From Marivivens donghaensis (GTDB taxonomy: Bacteria; Pseudomonadota; Alphaproteobacteria; Rhodobacterales; Rhodobacteraceae): a stretch of DNA of 64,000 bases. The notes under the pieces are model-generated. The model saw only the letters and a list, made by a program, of their open reading frames with translations. It searched no databases and was not told where the DNA came from. Shown piece after piece: positions 1 to 8,542 of the stretch; positions within the stretch are counted from its first letter, which is position 1; every line of letters begins with the position of its first letter. The position numbers and the translations under genes are program-made. The stretch covers positions 434,001-498,000 of the forward strand of contig NZ_JAUFRA010000005.1 of NCBI RefSeq assembly GCF_030410045.1, written 5' to 3'.

Positions 1-123
1 TGGACGCCTGACGACGTGGAGGCCGCGCTCCATGCACGTGACCGCGCAGCCTGTGGCCCCGTTTGTCCGCCGCATGGGCTATATCTTGCCGGTGTTGGTT
101 ATCCCGACGACCCATTTGCTTGA
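1..123 (+). CDS. truA: tRNA pseudouridine synthase A, C-terminal fragment
   Basis: Only the last 40 codons are in the window; the start lies to the left. The readable tail contains ARDRAACGPVCPPHGLYL followed by AGVGYPDDPFA and a TGA stop. The CGPxCPPHGLYL block is the conserved C-terminal strand-loop of TruA, which makes pseudouridine at positions 38-40 of the tRNA anticodon stem. The fragment has no catalytic Asp because that lies in the missing part. Identification rests on this C-terminal motif alone, which is characteristic. A 112-base gap separates it from tamA. Confidence 0.85.
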   Translation, partial: WTPDDVEAALHARDRAACGPVCPPHGLYLAGVGYPDDPFA

Positions 124-235
124 CCTGAATGTGATGCGCCGTAGCTCTACCTGAGGTGCATTCCTGTTCTCAGTGGGATAGGTTAGGGTTAAGCAAACTC
201 ATCAAGCGGGTGAGTGATAAGGGGCAGAAAAACGC

Positions 236-2020
236 GTGTCAGGACCATTCAAAACACTCGTGTCGAGCATTTCCATTGCCATCATTGCGCAAGCGGCCGT
301 GGCCCAAGATTTGACCATCGCGGTGGATGTCGCGGATCTGGAACCCGTGCTGCGGCAAGCCTCGCTGGTCGCCACGGTGCTTTCGACCGAGGACGCCCCT
401 CTGGCCCAAGATTTGATTGCAGCCGCGCGGGCCGATTATCAGCGGATCATCGCGGGTTTGTATTCCGAAGGGTATTACGGCGGCACGGTATCTATTCGCG
501 TCGATGGGAGAGAGGCCGCTTCGATTGCGCCGCTGGATGCGCCCGAAACCGTCGGCGCAATCATGATTGAAGTGAACGCAGGCCAGCGGTTCACCTTTGG
601 ACAGGTGAGTGTTGCGCCTTTGGCGGACGGGACCGTTTTACCTGATGGATTTGCCACAGGGCAGACGGCGCGATCTAGCGAGGTAAAGGCGGCAGTTGCC
701 GCGGCGGTCGCTGCATGGCGAGCGGAGGGGCACGCAAAGGCCACCCCGACATCGCAGCAGATCACCGCGCGCCATACCGAGGCCGAATTGAACGTGGCCG
801 TCGGCATTGATGCGGGTCCGCAAGTGTCGTTTGGTCCCCTGACCGTGTCTGGCAACGAAGATGTCCGCACCGACGCCATCACACGGATCGTCGGCTACCA
901 GCAAGGCACCGTATTTTCCCCTGATGAGGCCGAAAAACTGGCGGATCGTTTGCGACGCACGGGGGCGTTTTCCTCTGTAGCTGTGATCGAAGGGGAAACG
1001 CTGATCGGGACCGCTATGCCGATTGAACTGCAGGTGTCGGAAAAGCTGCCGCGCCGTCTGGGCTACGGTGTCGAGATGTCGACCGTCGATGGTCTCACAC
1101 TGTCGGGCTACTGGATGCATCGAAACATGTTAGGTGGGGCACAGCGGTTGCGGGTCGATGGGATCGTATCGGGGATCGCAGGCGAAACAGGCGGGGTCGA
1201 TTATGGGACGACTGTGACCTACGCCTACCCGCGTCCCTTTTCGATTGATACCGAAGCCGTCGCGACCTTAACCCTCGAACACGAGGATGAGCCTGATTAC
1301 AAACTCGATCAGCTGACAGGATCGGTGATTGTAACCCGACTGTTCAGCGATAATCGCGAGATCGAGGGCGGCATCGGCTTTGTCACCGCCCAAAGCGAAG
1401 ATGCCAACGGTATCCGCGATTACACCCTTCTGACGCTTCCCATGGCGGGCAGTGTGGATCGGCGGGATTCCACGTTGAACCCCAAGAACGGCCATTACGC
1501 GACCTTGGACCTCACGCCCTTTGTCGGTTTTGGCGATGCGGGCACTGGCGGTCGGCTCTATTTCGATGGGCGCATTTATAGGTCCGTCGGCACCGACGAT
1601 AACGTCACCTTTGCCATGCGCGGCCAATTGGGATCGGTCCTGGGCGTGTCCATCGCCGAAGCGCCGACTGACTACCTATTTTACTCTGGCGGCGGCGATA
1701 GCGTGCGCGGTGAAGGATATAAATCGCTTGGCTATACAACAGGCGGCCAAACCACAGGCGGGCGCAGCTTTGCCGCGATTTCGGCGGAGACCCGTATCGA
1801 CGTGACGCCTTCTATCGGGATGGTCGGATTTGTCGATGCAGGCTTTATCGGTGGTGGCTCCATTCCTTTTGAAGATGGCGAATGGCAGAGCGGTGCGGGC
1901 CTTGGCCTCAGGTATAACACGGGGATCGGGCCAATTCGCCTCGACCTCGCGACGCCGACCTCGGGCGATGGTGCGGGGCAATCAATTAACCTTTATGTCG
2001 GTATTGGGCAGGCGTTCTGA
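236..2020 (+). CDS. tamA: TamA-like outer-membrane assembly factor (Omp85 family)
   Basis: 594 residues. The protein begins with a short signal peptide ending near AVAQ, followed by POTRA-type domains to about residue 260 and a 16-strand barrel domain that ends in a C-terminal Phe (GIGQAF), as expected for Omp85 barrels. The YSGGGDSVRGEGY region near residue 485 corresponds to the conserved VRGY/F motif of loop 6. The start is GTG at 236 with an AAGGGG Shine-Dalgarno stretch about 11 bases upstream. It overlaps tamB by one base (TGATG), so the two are very likely co-translated. TamA with TamB forms an envelope-spanning complex linked to outer-membrane protein and lipid traffic. BamA is excluded because bamA is normally longer (about 780 residues) with five POTRA domains and a different neighbourhood. 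Confidence 0.9.
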   Translation: MSGPFKTLVSSISIAIIAQAAVAQDLTIAVDVADLEPVLRQASLVATVLSTEDAPLAQDLIAAARADYQRIIAGLYSEGYYGGTVSIRVDGREAASIAPLDAPETVGAIMIEVNAGQRFTFGQVSVAPLADGTVLPDGFATGQTARSSEVKAAVAAAVAAWRAEGHAKATPTSQQITARHTEAELNVAVGIDAGPQVSFGPLTVSGNEDVRTDAITRIVGYQQGTVFSPDEAEKLADRLRRTGAFSSVAVIEGETLIGTAMPIELQVSEKLPRRLGYGVEMSTVDGLTLSGYWMHRNMLGGAQRLRVDGIVSGIAGETGGVDYGTTVTYAYPRPFSIDTEAVATLTLEHEDEPDYKLDQLTGSVIVTRLFSDNREIEGGIGFVTAQSEDANGIRDYTLLTLPMAGSVDRRDSTLNPKNGHYATLDLTPFVGFGDAGTGGRLYFDGRIYRSVGTDDNVTFAMRGQLGSVLGVSIAEAPTDYLFYSGGGDSVRGEGYKSLGYTTGGQTTGGRSFAAISAETRIDVTPSIGMVGFVDAGFIGGGSIPFEDGEWQSGAGLGLRYNTGIGPIRLDLATPTSGDGAGQSINLYVGIGQAF

Positions 2021-5000
2021 TGCGGAAATTTCTCTTCCTCCTCGCATTGGCTCTGCCGATCCCTGCTGCGGCCCAAGACACCGTAGAGGCCGACCGTGGT
2101 TTGATCGTCGACTTCCTGACCGACAACCTGTCGGGCGCGGGTCGCGAGGTGCAAATCTATGGGTTCCAAGGGGCGCTGAGTTCGCAGGCCAAAATCGATC
2201 GGCTTACCATTGCGGACGCCGATGGTGTCTGGCTCGACGCCCAAGGTCTGGTTCTAGACTGGAACCGCGCAGCGCTTTTGGCGGGGCGGGTCGAGGTGAG
2301 CGACCTTTCGGCGGACAGTATCGCGATGCTCCGCAAACCCCTGACCGAAGCACAGGCCATTGACCCGAGCGCGAGCAGCGCACCCTTTGCCCTGCCCGAC
2401 CTTCCCGTTTCATTGACCGTCGATCACATGTCGGTTGGCGCGCTGAGCCTCGGCGCCGACCTGATCGGAGAGCCCGTGTCCCTGTCCATCACAGGCAGCG
2501 CTGCATTGGCAGGCGGCGCGGGGTCTGCCGACCTACGGGCGGAACGGATTGACGGGCAAACGGGCGAATTGATCCTCACGGGGTCCTTTTCAAATGAAAG
2601 CCGCGTTCTGGGCCTGACCCTCGCCCTGCGCGAAGGGGACGCGGGAATTGCCGCACGGCTCCTCGATCTACCGGGGTTGCCCTCTATCGCGCTGAGCATC
2701 GATGGCACCGCTCCGCTGGACGCCTATGAGGCCACGATTGCGCTGGATACCGATGGGCAGGCACGGTTGAGCGGGATGGTTGGATTTGGCTCTGTCACCA
2801 CTGCCCCTGACTCGACAGAAAAGACGTTCCAATTTGACCTCGGCGGCGATGTGACCGCGCTGTTCCTGCCAGAGTATCGCGACTTCTTCGGCCCTGACGT
2901 GCGGCTCGCAGCGGCGGGTCGGTCAACCGAACTGGGAACCGCTCTTTCCGCCCTGACCATTGAAACACAGAGCCTGCGGCTGAACGGCTCGGCGAACTTG
3001 GACGAAACGGGCTGGCCGATTGATTTCGCCCTGACGGGTGACATGGGTCGTGCAGATGGCGCGCCCGTTCTGTTGCCCATCAGCGGGACACAAACCTACC
3101 TACGGTCCGCGACTTTGGACATTGGGTTTGATGCCACAAACGGCGACCAATGGAACGCAAAGATCGACGCGCAAGACTTTGTTCGAACAGGAATTTCCAT
3201 TCCATACCTTACGCTAAATGGCGGCGGCACGATTGCCCCTAATCGTAGCGGATTGACTGCGAACCTGACCTACGGCGCGACAGGCATTTCGCTCGACGAT
3301 GAAGGGCTGACCGATGCGATGGGCGATGAGGTGAGCGGTGCATTGTCGCTCGACTACGTGGCAAATGATCGGACGACACTGCGCGAATTTTCCCTGTCAG
3401 GCGCAGGGATTGATGCGCAGCTATCGGCCATCATCGACCCCACTGGGAACGAGATCGTCATCACACCTGACCTGTCCGTCGTGGTCAAAGGCCTGTCTCG
3501 GTTCGCCACCCTCGCAGGTCTGCCCGACCTTGCAGGTGATGCTGAACTGACCGCCAAAGGCACGGTCCACCCCCTACGCACCGCTGTCGATTTGGACGTT
3601 GTCGCACGCACCACCGACCTGTCTATCGGGCAACCGCAGGCGGATGCGCTCTTGGCTGGGGACGGTGTTCTGACCCTCCGCGCTGTGCGGGATGAGGCGG
3701 GCACGCGGATCGAAGGCCTTGATTTTCAATCGAGTGACACGGCCCTGAACGGCACCGTGGCGCTGACGGCGGAGGGCGTGTTGGGACGGGCGACGCTCAA
3801 CACCCCTGCGGCTGGTCTGATTGACGGGGCGTCGGGCGCATTGTCCGTGACGGTCAACGGCGCTCGTGCGACGGACGGAACCCTGACGGCCGAGGCTGTC
3901 ATCACCCGCGATGGCGACAGGATCGACCTCAGCGCGGACCTGCCTGCCGAGGGCCAAGGCCCGATCACCCTAAACGCCGAAGTGGCTGACCTTAGTCAAT
4001 ATGCGGCCCTTGCTGGCCTTGACCTTTCGGGCGGCGCGTCTGTGACCATCAACGGCACCGCCCAAGCGGACGGCCAAGTGTTTGACCTGACCGCCAATGC
4101 GACGACGCGCAACGTGGCGATTGGGAATGCGAGCCTTGACCCGATCTTGGCTGGTACTGGGCAGCTGGCGACACGCCTGCGCCGCGATGACCAGCAGATC
4201 ACCGTTGATCCACTCACGCTGACCTTCCCGAACCTCACGGGCCAAGCGACCCTCGCGACGGACGGCACTACAGGTGGAGCAGAGTTCAACCTCCGCCTTG
4301 CTGATCTTGCCCTAATCGCGCCTGACTTCTCGGGTCCGCTCACGACCAAAGGCACCGCGACCCTGACAGAGAATGGCGCGTGGCAGATCGACACCCAAGC
4401 AGACGGCGCGGCGGGCCTTTCGGCCAATGTCGCGGGACAGATTGCAGGCTCGAACCTCGACCTGCGGATCAATGGCGCGGCACCTCTTGCGCTCTTGAAT
4501 GGCGTGTTAGAACCGCGCCGTTTGACAGGCACGGCAGGGTTTAACCTCACCGTCTCTGGCCCCGCTGCCCTCGACGCAGTCGCAGGGCAAATTCAGATCA
4601 CGCGGGCAGAGCTGTCGGCGCCGACCTTGGGCCAATCTCTGCGCGACCTCGACGGGACGATCACCCTCGCCAATGGATCAGCGCAGGTGGATATGACAGG
4701 GGCGTCCTCGCTCGGTGGCGGGTTGGCGTTGCGTGGCCGTGTTGGGCTGAGTGGTGGACTGAATTCGGCCCTAACCGTTGAAGCCAACAACATCGTTGTG
4801 CGCGATCCAACGCTCTATGAAAGCACCCTGACGGGGGCGATTGCAATCAATGGGCCGCTTGCGGGTGGTGCGCAGATCAGTGGCACCATTGACGTGGCCC
4901 AATCGGAAATTCAGGTGCCGTCCTCGACCGTTGGGTCCTTGGGCGATGTGCCTGATGTCACCCATATCGGCGCGCCATCGGACGTACGTCAAACGCTCCA

Positions 5001-5751
5001 GCGGGCTGGACTGACGGGGGAAGCCGCGACCACCACGGGCGGTGGCGGGCCTGCCTATGGCCTCGACATCACAATCAACGCCCCTGCCCGTCTGTTTGTG
5101 CGCGGGCGCGGGTTGGATGCGGAGCTTGGCGGGCGACTTACGTTACAAGGGACCACACAGCAGATCATTCCCGCAGGTCAGTTCGACCTTATCCGTGGGC
5201 GGCTCGATATCTTGCAACAACGCTTTGCCTTGACCGATGGCGCGATCACCATGCAGGGCGACTTCATCCCCAAAATCCGCTTTGTTGCGACAACCGAGTC
5301 CCTGAACGGCACCACCGTAAACGTCATCGTCGAAGGCCCCGCCAGCGCGCCAGAGGTGAGTTTTACCTCCGCGCCTGAACTGCCCCAAGACGAAGTTCTG
5401 TCCCAGCTTCTCTTTGGTCGCGACATGTCGTCCATCAGCGCGTTCCAAGCCGTTCAACTCGCCGCAGCCGTTGGCACCCTTACGGGACGCAGCGGCGGTG
5501 GTCTGATCGACAAAATCCGTCAAGGGTCGGGATTGGATGATCTGGATGTGACCACCGATGACGCGGGCAATGCGGCCTTGTCGGCGGGCAAATACCTCAG
5601 CGACAATATCTACACCGATGTCACCGTATCATCGCAAGGCGACACCGAAATTAACCTTAACCTTGACCTTGGCGGCGACTTCACTGCCAAAGGCGGGTTC
5701 GGAACCACTGGCGATACCTCGGTCGGTGTTTTCTTTGAAAAGGACTACTGA
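2020..5751 (+). CDS. tamB: TamB-like translocation and assembly module protein (AsmA/DUF490)
   Basis: 1243 residues. It has an N-terminal signal anchor (hydrophobic stretch in residues 4-18), then a very long repetitive beta-rich body made of alternating hydrophobic and polar residues, typical of the bridge-like AsmA/TamB superfamily. The C-terminal DUF490 domain covers roughly the last 350 residues and includes LRGRVGLSGG, ARLFVRGRGLDAELGG and the SQLLFGRDMSS motif. TamB is anchored in the inner membrane, spans the periplasm and contacts TamA. The start ATG overlaps the tamA stop by one base, and the stop overlaps the next gene in the same way. The length is in the usual range for alphaproteobacterial TamB. 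Confidence 0.93.
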   Translation: MRKFLFLLALALPIPAAAQDTVEADRGLIVDFLTDNLSGAGREVQIYGFQGALSSQAKIDRLTIADADGVWLDAQGLVLDWNRAALLAGRVEVSDLSADSIAMLRKPLTEAQAIDPSASSAPFALPDLPVSLTVDHMSVGALSLGADLIGEPVSLSITGSAALAGGAGSADLRAERIDGQTGELILTGSFSNESRVLGLTLALREGDAGIAARLLDLPGLPSIALSIDGTAPLDAYEATIALDTDGQARLSGMVGFGSVTTAPDSTEKTFQFDLGGDVTALFLPEYRDFFGPDVRLAAAGRSTELGTALSALTIETQSLRLNGSANLDETGWPIDFALTGDMGRADGAPVLLPISGTQTYLRSATLDIGFDATNGDQWNAKIDAQDFVRTGISIPYLTLNGGGTIAPNRSGLTANLTYGATGISLDDEGLTDAMGDEVSGALSLDYVANDRTTLREFSLSGAGIDAQLSAIIDPTGNEIVITPDLSVVVKGLSRFATLAGLPDLAGDAELTAKGTVHPLRTAVDLDVVARTTDLSIGQPQADALLAGDGVLTLRAVRDEAGTRIEGLDFQSSDTALNGTVALTAEGVLGRATLNTPAAGLIDGASGALSVTVNGARATDGTLTAEAVITRDGDRIDLSADLPAEGQGPITLNAEVADLSQYAALAGLDLSGGASVTINGTAQADGQVFDLTANATTRNVAIGNASLDPILAGTGQLATRLRRDDQQITVDPLTLTFPNLTGQATLATDGTTGGAEFNLRLADLALIAPDFSGPLTTKGTATLTENGAWQIDTQADGAAGLSANVAGQIAGSNLDLRINGAAPLALLNGVLEPRRLTGTAGFNLTVSGPAALDAVAGQIQITRAELSAPTLGQSLRDLDGTITLANGSAQVDMTGASSLGGGLALRGRVGLSGGLNSALTVEANNIVVRDPTLYESTLTGAIAINGPLAGGAQISGTIDVAQSEIQVPSSTVGSLGDVPDVTHIGAPSDVRQTLQRAGLTGEAATTTGGGGPAYGLDITINAPARLFVRGRGLDAELGGRLTLQGTTQQIIPAGQFDLIRGRLDILQQRFALTDGAITMQGDFIPKIRFVATTESLNGTTVNVIVEGPASAPEVSFTSAPELPQDEVLSQLLFGRDMSSISAFQAVQLAAAVGTLTGRSGGGLIDKIRQGSGLDDLDVTTDDAGNAALSAGKYLSDNIYTDVTVSSQGDTEINLNLDLGGDFTAKGGFGTTGDTSVGVFFEKDY

Positions 5752-6320
5752 TGACGATCTCGCTCGACCTGACTGACCGTAAGGGGCTCCCTGATCCGCT
5801 GCGCGTGTTGGTCACCGAATACCCGCGTGACCTCTGGGCCAGCGATCCGAATTTCCACGGGCTGGTGAGCTTTTGGCTCGACCGCCACATGACCTTCCGC
5901 CGTCTTTTGTCCGCGATGACCACGGCGACCGAGGATGTGATGGACAAGGGTGATCCCAAACGGTTCGCGACCGCGATTTCGCGTTATGGCTCTATGTTCG
6001 TCCAAGACCTCCATGGCCACCATCAGATCGAGGATCAGCACTACTTTCCGATCCTGTCGAAAAAAGACCCCCGCGTGACCCGTGGCTTTGACATTCTGGA
6101 CAAAGACCACCACGCGATGGACGGCATCCTCTCTAGCTTTGTCGAGGTTGCGAACGGGGCATTGCAGACCCTTGATCGTGGCCCAAAATTGATCACGGGC
6201 GCGGGTGCGCTTCATGCGGAGCTTGAGAATCTGACCCGCCTGATGGACCGCCACCTTACCGACGAAGAGGAATTGGTGGTGCCTGTAATCCTCAAGTTCG
6301 GCGCAGACGGGCTTCACTAA
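5751..6320 (+). CDS. Hemerythrin/HHE-domain protein
   Basis: 189 residues, predicted soluble and all-helical. The metal-ligand pattern of a hemerythrin-like four-helix bundle is visible: His in FWLDRHMTF (about residue 46), HGHHQIEDQHYFP (about residues 88-100, with the HxxxE core), DKDHHAMD (about 116-123) and DRHLTDEEELVVP (about 166-178). Such proteins bind a di-iron centre and sense or detoxify oxygen, NO or peroxide, or handle iron; the specific role cannot be read from sequence. The ATG overlaps the tamB stop by one base, so it appears to be the third gene of the tamA-tamB transcript. That linkage is not explained by the known Tam function. Confidence 0.85.
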   Translation: MTISLDLTDRKGLPDPLRVLVTEYPRDLWASDPNFHGLVSFWLDRHMTFRRLLSAMTTATEDVMDKGDPKRFATAISRYGSMFVQDLHGHHQIEDQHYFPILSKKDPRVTRGFDILDKDHHAMDGILSSFVEVANGALQTLDRGPKLITGAGALHAELENLTRLMDRHLTDEEELVVPVILKFGADGLH

Positions 6321-6330
6321 CACAATCTGA

Positions 6331-6340
6331 TTTGATCATT
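6331..6340. promoter_or_regulatory. Imperfect TTTGATCAAA-like palindrome upstream of the GntR gene
   Basis: The sequence TTTGATCATT (8 of 10 identical to TTTGATCAAA) lies 51 bases upstream of the GTG start of the GntR-family gene. Full copies of the palindrome occur in the aminotransferase/potF intergenic region. It is inferred to be an operator of this regulator (autoregulation); no experimental basis is available here. Confidence 0.4.
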
Positions 6341-6390
6341 TCTTTGATGTGGGGCAGAATTGGCCCCAATCAGACGCAGGAGTGCCGCAC

Positions 6391-7041
6391 GTGAACGTCG
6401 AAATGCCAAAGGAACCCGCGCACCAAACGGTGTATCGACGCCTTCGTGATATGATCCTTTGTGGCGAGATGGAGCCTGGTCAGGCCGTCACCATTCAGGG
6501 CCTCGTGGCTGAACTGGATGCAGGCATGACCCCCGTGCGCGAGGCGATCCGCCGCCTGACCTCTGAACACGCGCTCGAATTCAAGGACAACCGTCGCGTT
6601 GGCCTGCCCGTTCTAAACCGCGCAGAAATTGACGAAATTTCCTTTGCCCGTCTGGCGCTAGAACCTCAGCTAGCCATGTGGGCCGCGGCCAAGATCACGC
6701 CTGAACAGATCGACCAGCTTGCTGCTATTGACGAGGACCTGAATCGCGCGATTGATCGTGGCGATATTCAGACCTACCTGATTCAGAACTATCGTTTCCA
6801 CAGCACGCTTTACGCGGCCTCTCAGGCCGCGACGGTGATCGCGCTGGTGGATGCGCTCTGGCTCCGCCTTGGGCCGAGCTTGCGTGTTATGCGAGGACGG
6901 TTCGGCACGGCCTCGCTCGACGATCGTCACGCCGTCGCGGTTGAGGCTCTGCGTTCGGGCGATATTCCTGCCGTGGGCGACGCCATTCGTTTGGATATTG
7001 AACAGGGGTTCAACCAGATCCGCCTGTCGATGCGCGACTAA
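6391..7041 (+). CDS. GntR-family transcriptional regulator (FadR/FCD type)
   Basis: 216 residues from the GTG at 6391, chosen because AGGAG sits 8 bases upstream (6378-6382); an in-frame upstream ATG at 6349 has no such site. The N-terminal winged helix (about residues 10-75) reads QTVYRRLRDMILCGEMEPGQ and ends with VREAIRRLTSEHALEF, the GntR recognition region. The all-helical FCD ligand domain follows, with YRFHSTLYAASQ (about 133-144) and the late HxxxxxALRSGD segment (His near residue 180). The neighbourhood of polyamine oxidation and uptake genes, and the TTTGATCAAA palindromes upstream of these, suggest it controls polyamine use. It ends in a 4-base convergent overlap with the next gene. 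Confidence 0.9.
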   Translation: MNVEMPKEPAHQTVYRRLRDMILCGEMEPGQAVTIQGLVAELDAGMTPVREAIRRLTSEHALEFKDNRRVGLPVLNRAEIDEISFARLALEPQLAMWAAAKITPEQIDQLAAIDEDLNRAIDRGDIQTYLIQNYRFHSTLYAASQAATVIALVDALWLRLGPSLRVMRGRFGTASLDDRHAVAVEALRSGDIPAVGDAIRLDIEQGFNQIRLSMRD

Positions 7042-7247
7042 AACGCCATCTCCATAAAGATAAGATCAAATCCGTCGACCGTGGGATGGCCGAGGGCATA
7101 CAACTGTCCCGCCTCAATCGCGGCTGCATAATTTGCGTCCATCGGCGCGGGACGGCGGCCGATCAGTGGGATGTAGTCCGCATAAGAGGTTTCGACGATC
7201 TGTTGCACCGCTGGCAAATCGGCAGGCGTCGCGGGACGAATGTCCAT
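7038..7247 (-). pseudogene. GNAT acetyltransferase remnant with internal in-frame deletion
   Basis: 69 residues, against about 150-160 for the family. The first 50 residues (IRPATPADLPAVQQIVETSY ... IGRRPAPMDANYAAAIEAG) match the N-terminal helix-strand of a GNAT N-acetyltransferase. The last 13 (VDGFDLIFMEMAF) match the usual last strand of the same family (pattern xDGFDRVFFxK). The whole acetyl-CoA binding core with the Q/RxxGxG/A loop between them is missing. The reading frame stays open, so the deletion is in frame and the gene could still make a small protein, but catalysis is not expected. Its ATG overlaps the stop of the upstream oxidoreductase (TGATG), so it is the last gene of that operon. 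The alignment to the family is from memory. Confidence 0.7.
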
Positions 7248-8542
7248 CAGAACCGATCTTTAAGACCGAACCACAGCATACCCAGTACCAAGAGAGGATG
7301 CCGTAGTGCCGCACCGCCGGGGAACCGTGGGCTAGGAACCGAGGCCATAATGTCGAACTTTTCCGCCTGTCCCGCGATGGCCTCAGCCGCGACCTTGCCC
7401 GCGAATGTGGCAAGGGCAACGCCGTGGCCAGAGAAGCCAGAGAGCGACAGGATATTGCCCGTTATCCGCTCCACATGCGGAAGGCGGTTCATCGTGATCC
7501 CGAGCGTCCCGCCCCACGCGTAATCGACGCGGATACCGTTCAACTGTGGGAAAATCTGCGCCATCGCCTTGCGAACGACGCCTTCGATGTCGGACGGGAA
7601 TTTGTAGCCGTAGCTTTCCCCGCCGCCAAAGAGCATCCGATTGTCTTCAGACAGTCGGAAGTAATTGATGACGTATTTGCTGTCAGCCACGCAATGATTG
7701 CCTTTCATCACCAGTTCAGGATCAGCCAAAGGCTCTGTCGCGATGATGAAGTTGTTGATCGGCATCACACGGGCGGCGACGCGCTCTTGCATCCGACCCA
7801 GATAGCCATTGCAGCCCATCACCACATAGCGCGCGCGGATCGTAGCGCCTTCGGTATGCACAACGGCTGGTTCACCCTCTTCAACGCGGGTGACGCGGGT
7901 TTGTTCATAGATGGTCACGCCCAAATCGCGGCACGCCCGCGCAAGGCCAAGCGCAAAGCGCAGCGGATGAATGTGACCGCCGCCCATATCAATCGCGCCA
8001 CCATGATAGGCATCTGATCGACAAAGATCGTAGAGTTCATCCCGATCCAATTTGCGGATTTTATCGTAGCCGTATTCGGTGTTCAGCTTATCAACATAGG
8101 CATGAGTATGCGGCACGAACCGCGCGCGGTGATCGGCTTCGATCACACCTGCGGCCCAGCCAGCGCCTGTGTCGTATTTCTGATCCAGCCCGCGCAAGAC
8201 ATCGACGGATTCTTGCGACAAGCCCCAGAGTTTGCGGGCCAAATCCTTGCCTACGAGTTCCTCTAGATCGTCCTGATGGAGACGTTGACCGCCAGAGACC
8301 TGACCACCGTTGCGACCAGAGGCACCAAAGCCGACGCGCTGCGCCTCGACCAAAGTGACCTGATAGCCCTGCTCTGCCAGATGCAGCGCAGTCGATAGGC
8401 CCATGAACCCACCGCCGATGACACAGATATCGCAGGACAAATCACCCCTTGCCGCGGGGAACGCGTCAAGGGGTGTAGCTGTCGCCGCATAATAACTGTC
8501 GGGGTATTCCCCAACGCGATCATTTGCGGTGAGAAAGTCCAT
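7247..8542 (-). CDS. FAD-dependent amine oxidoreductase, PuuB-like (gamma-glutamylputrescine oxidase family)
   Basis: 431 residues, DAO/GlyOx fold. The ADP-binding motif VIGGGFMGLSTALHLAEQGY lies at about residues 41-60, followed by VEAQRVGFGASGRNGGQ, the signature of the PuuB/YgaF-like branch. Near the C-terminus LFGGGESYGYK and GFSGHGVALATFAGK complete the FAD site. PuuB oxidises gamma-glutamyl-putrescine to an aldehyde with release of ammonia and hydrogen peroxide. The PuuA ligase needed for the glutamylated route is not in the window, so the substrate could instead be a free amine or amino acid. The ATG overlaps the stop of the aminotransferase gene by one base, so the two are co-translated. 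Confidence 0.85.
   Translation of the reverse strand: MDFLTANDRVGEYPDSYYAATATPLDAFPAARGDLSCDICVIGGGFMGLSTALHLAEQGYQVTLVEAQRVGFGASGRNGGQVSGGQRLHQDDLEELVGKDLARKLWGLSQESVDVLRGLDQKYDTGAGWAAGVIEADHRARFVPHTHAYVDKLNTEYGYDKIRKLDRDELYDLCRSDAYHGGAIDMGGGHIHPLRFALGLARACRDLGVTIYEQTRVTRVEEGEPAVVHTEGATIRARYVVMGCNGYLGRMQERVAARVMPINNFIIATEPLADPELVMKGNHCVADSKYVINYFRLSEDNRMLFGGGESYGYKFPSDIEGVVRKAMAQIFPQLNGIRVDYAWGGTLGITMNRLPHVERITGNILSLSGFSGHGVALATFAGKVAAEAIAGQAEKFDIMASVPSPRFPGGAALRHPLLVLGMLWFGLKDRF

Noticed and set aside
2424..5523. Several 90-180-codon frames antisense within tamB
   Set aside because: tamB is repetitive and GC-rich; none has supporting signals.
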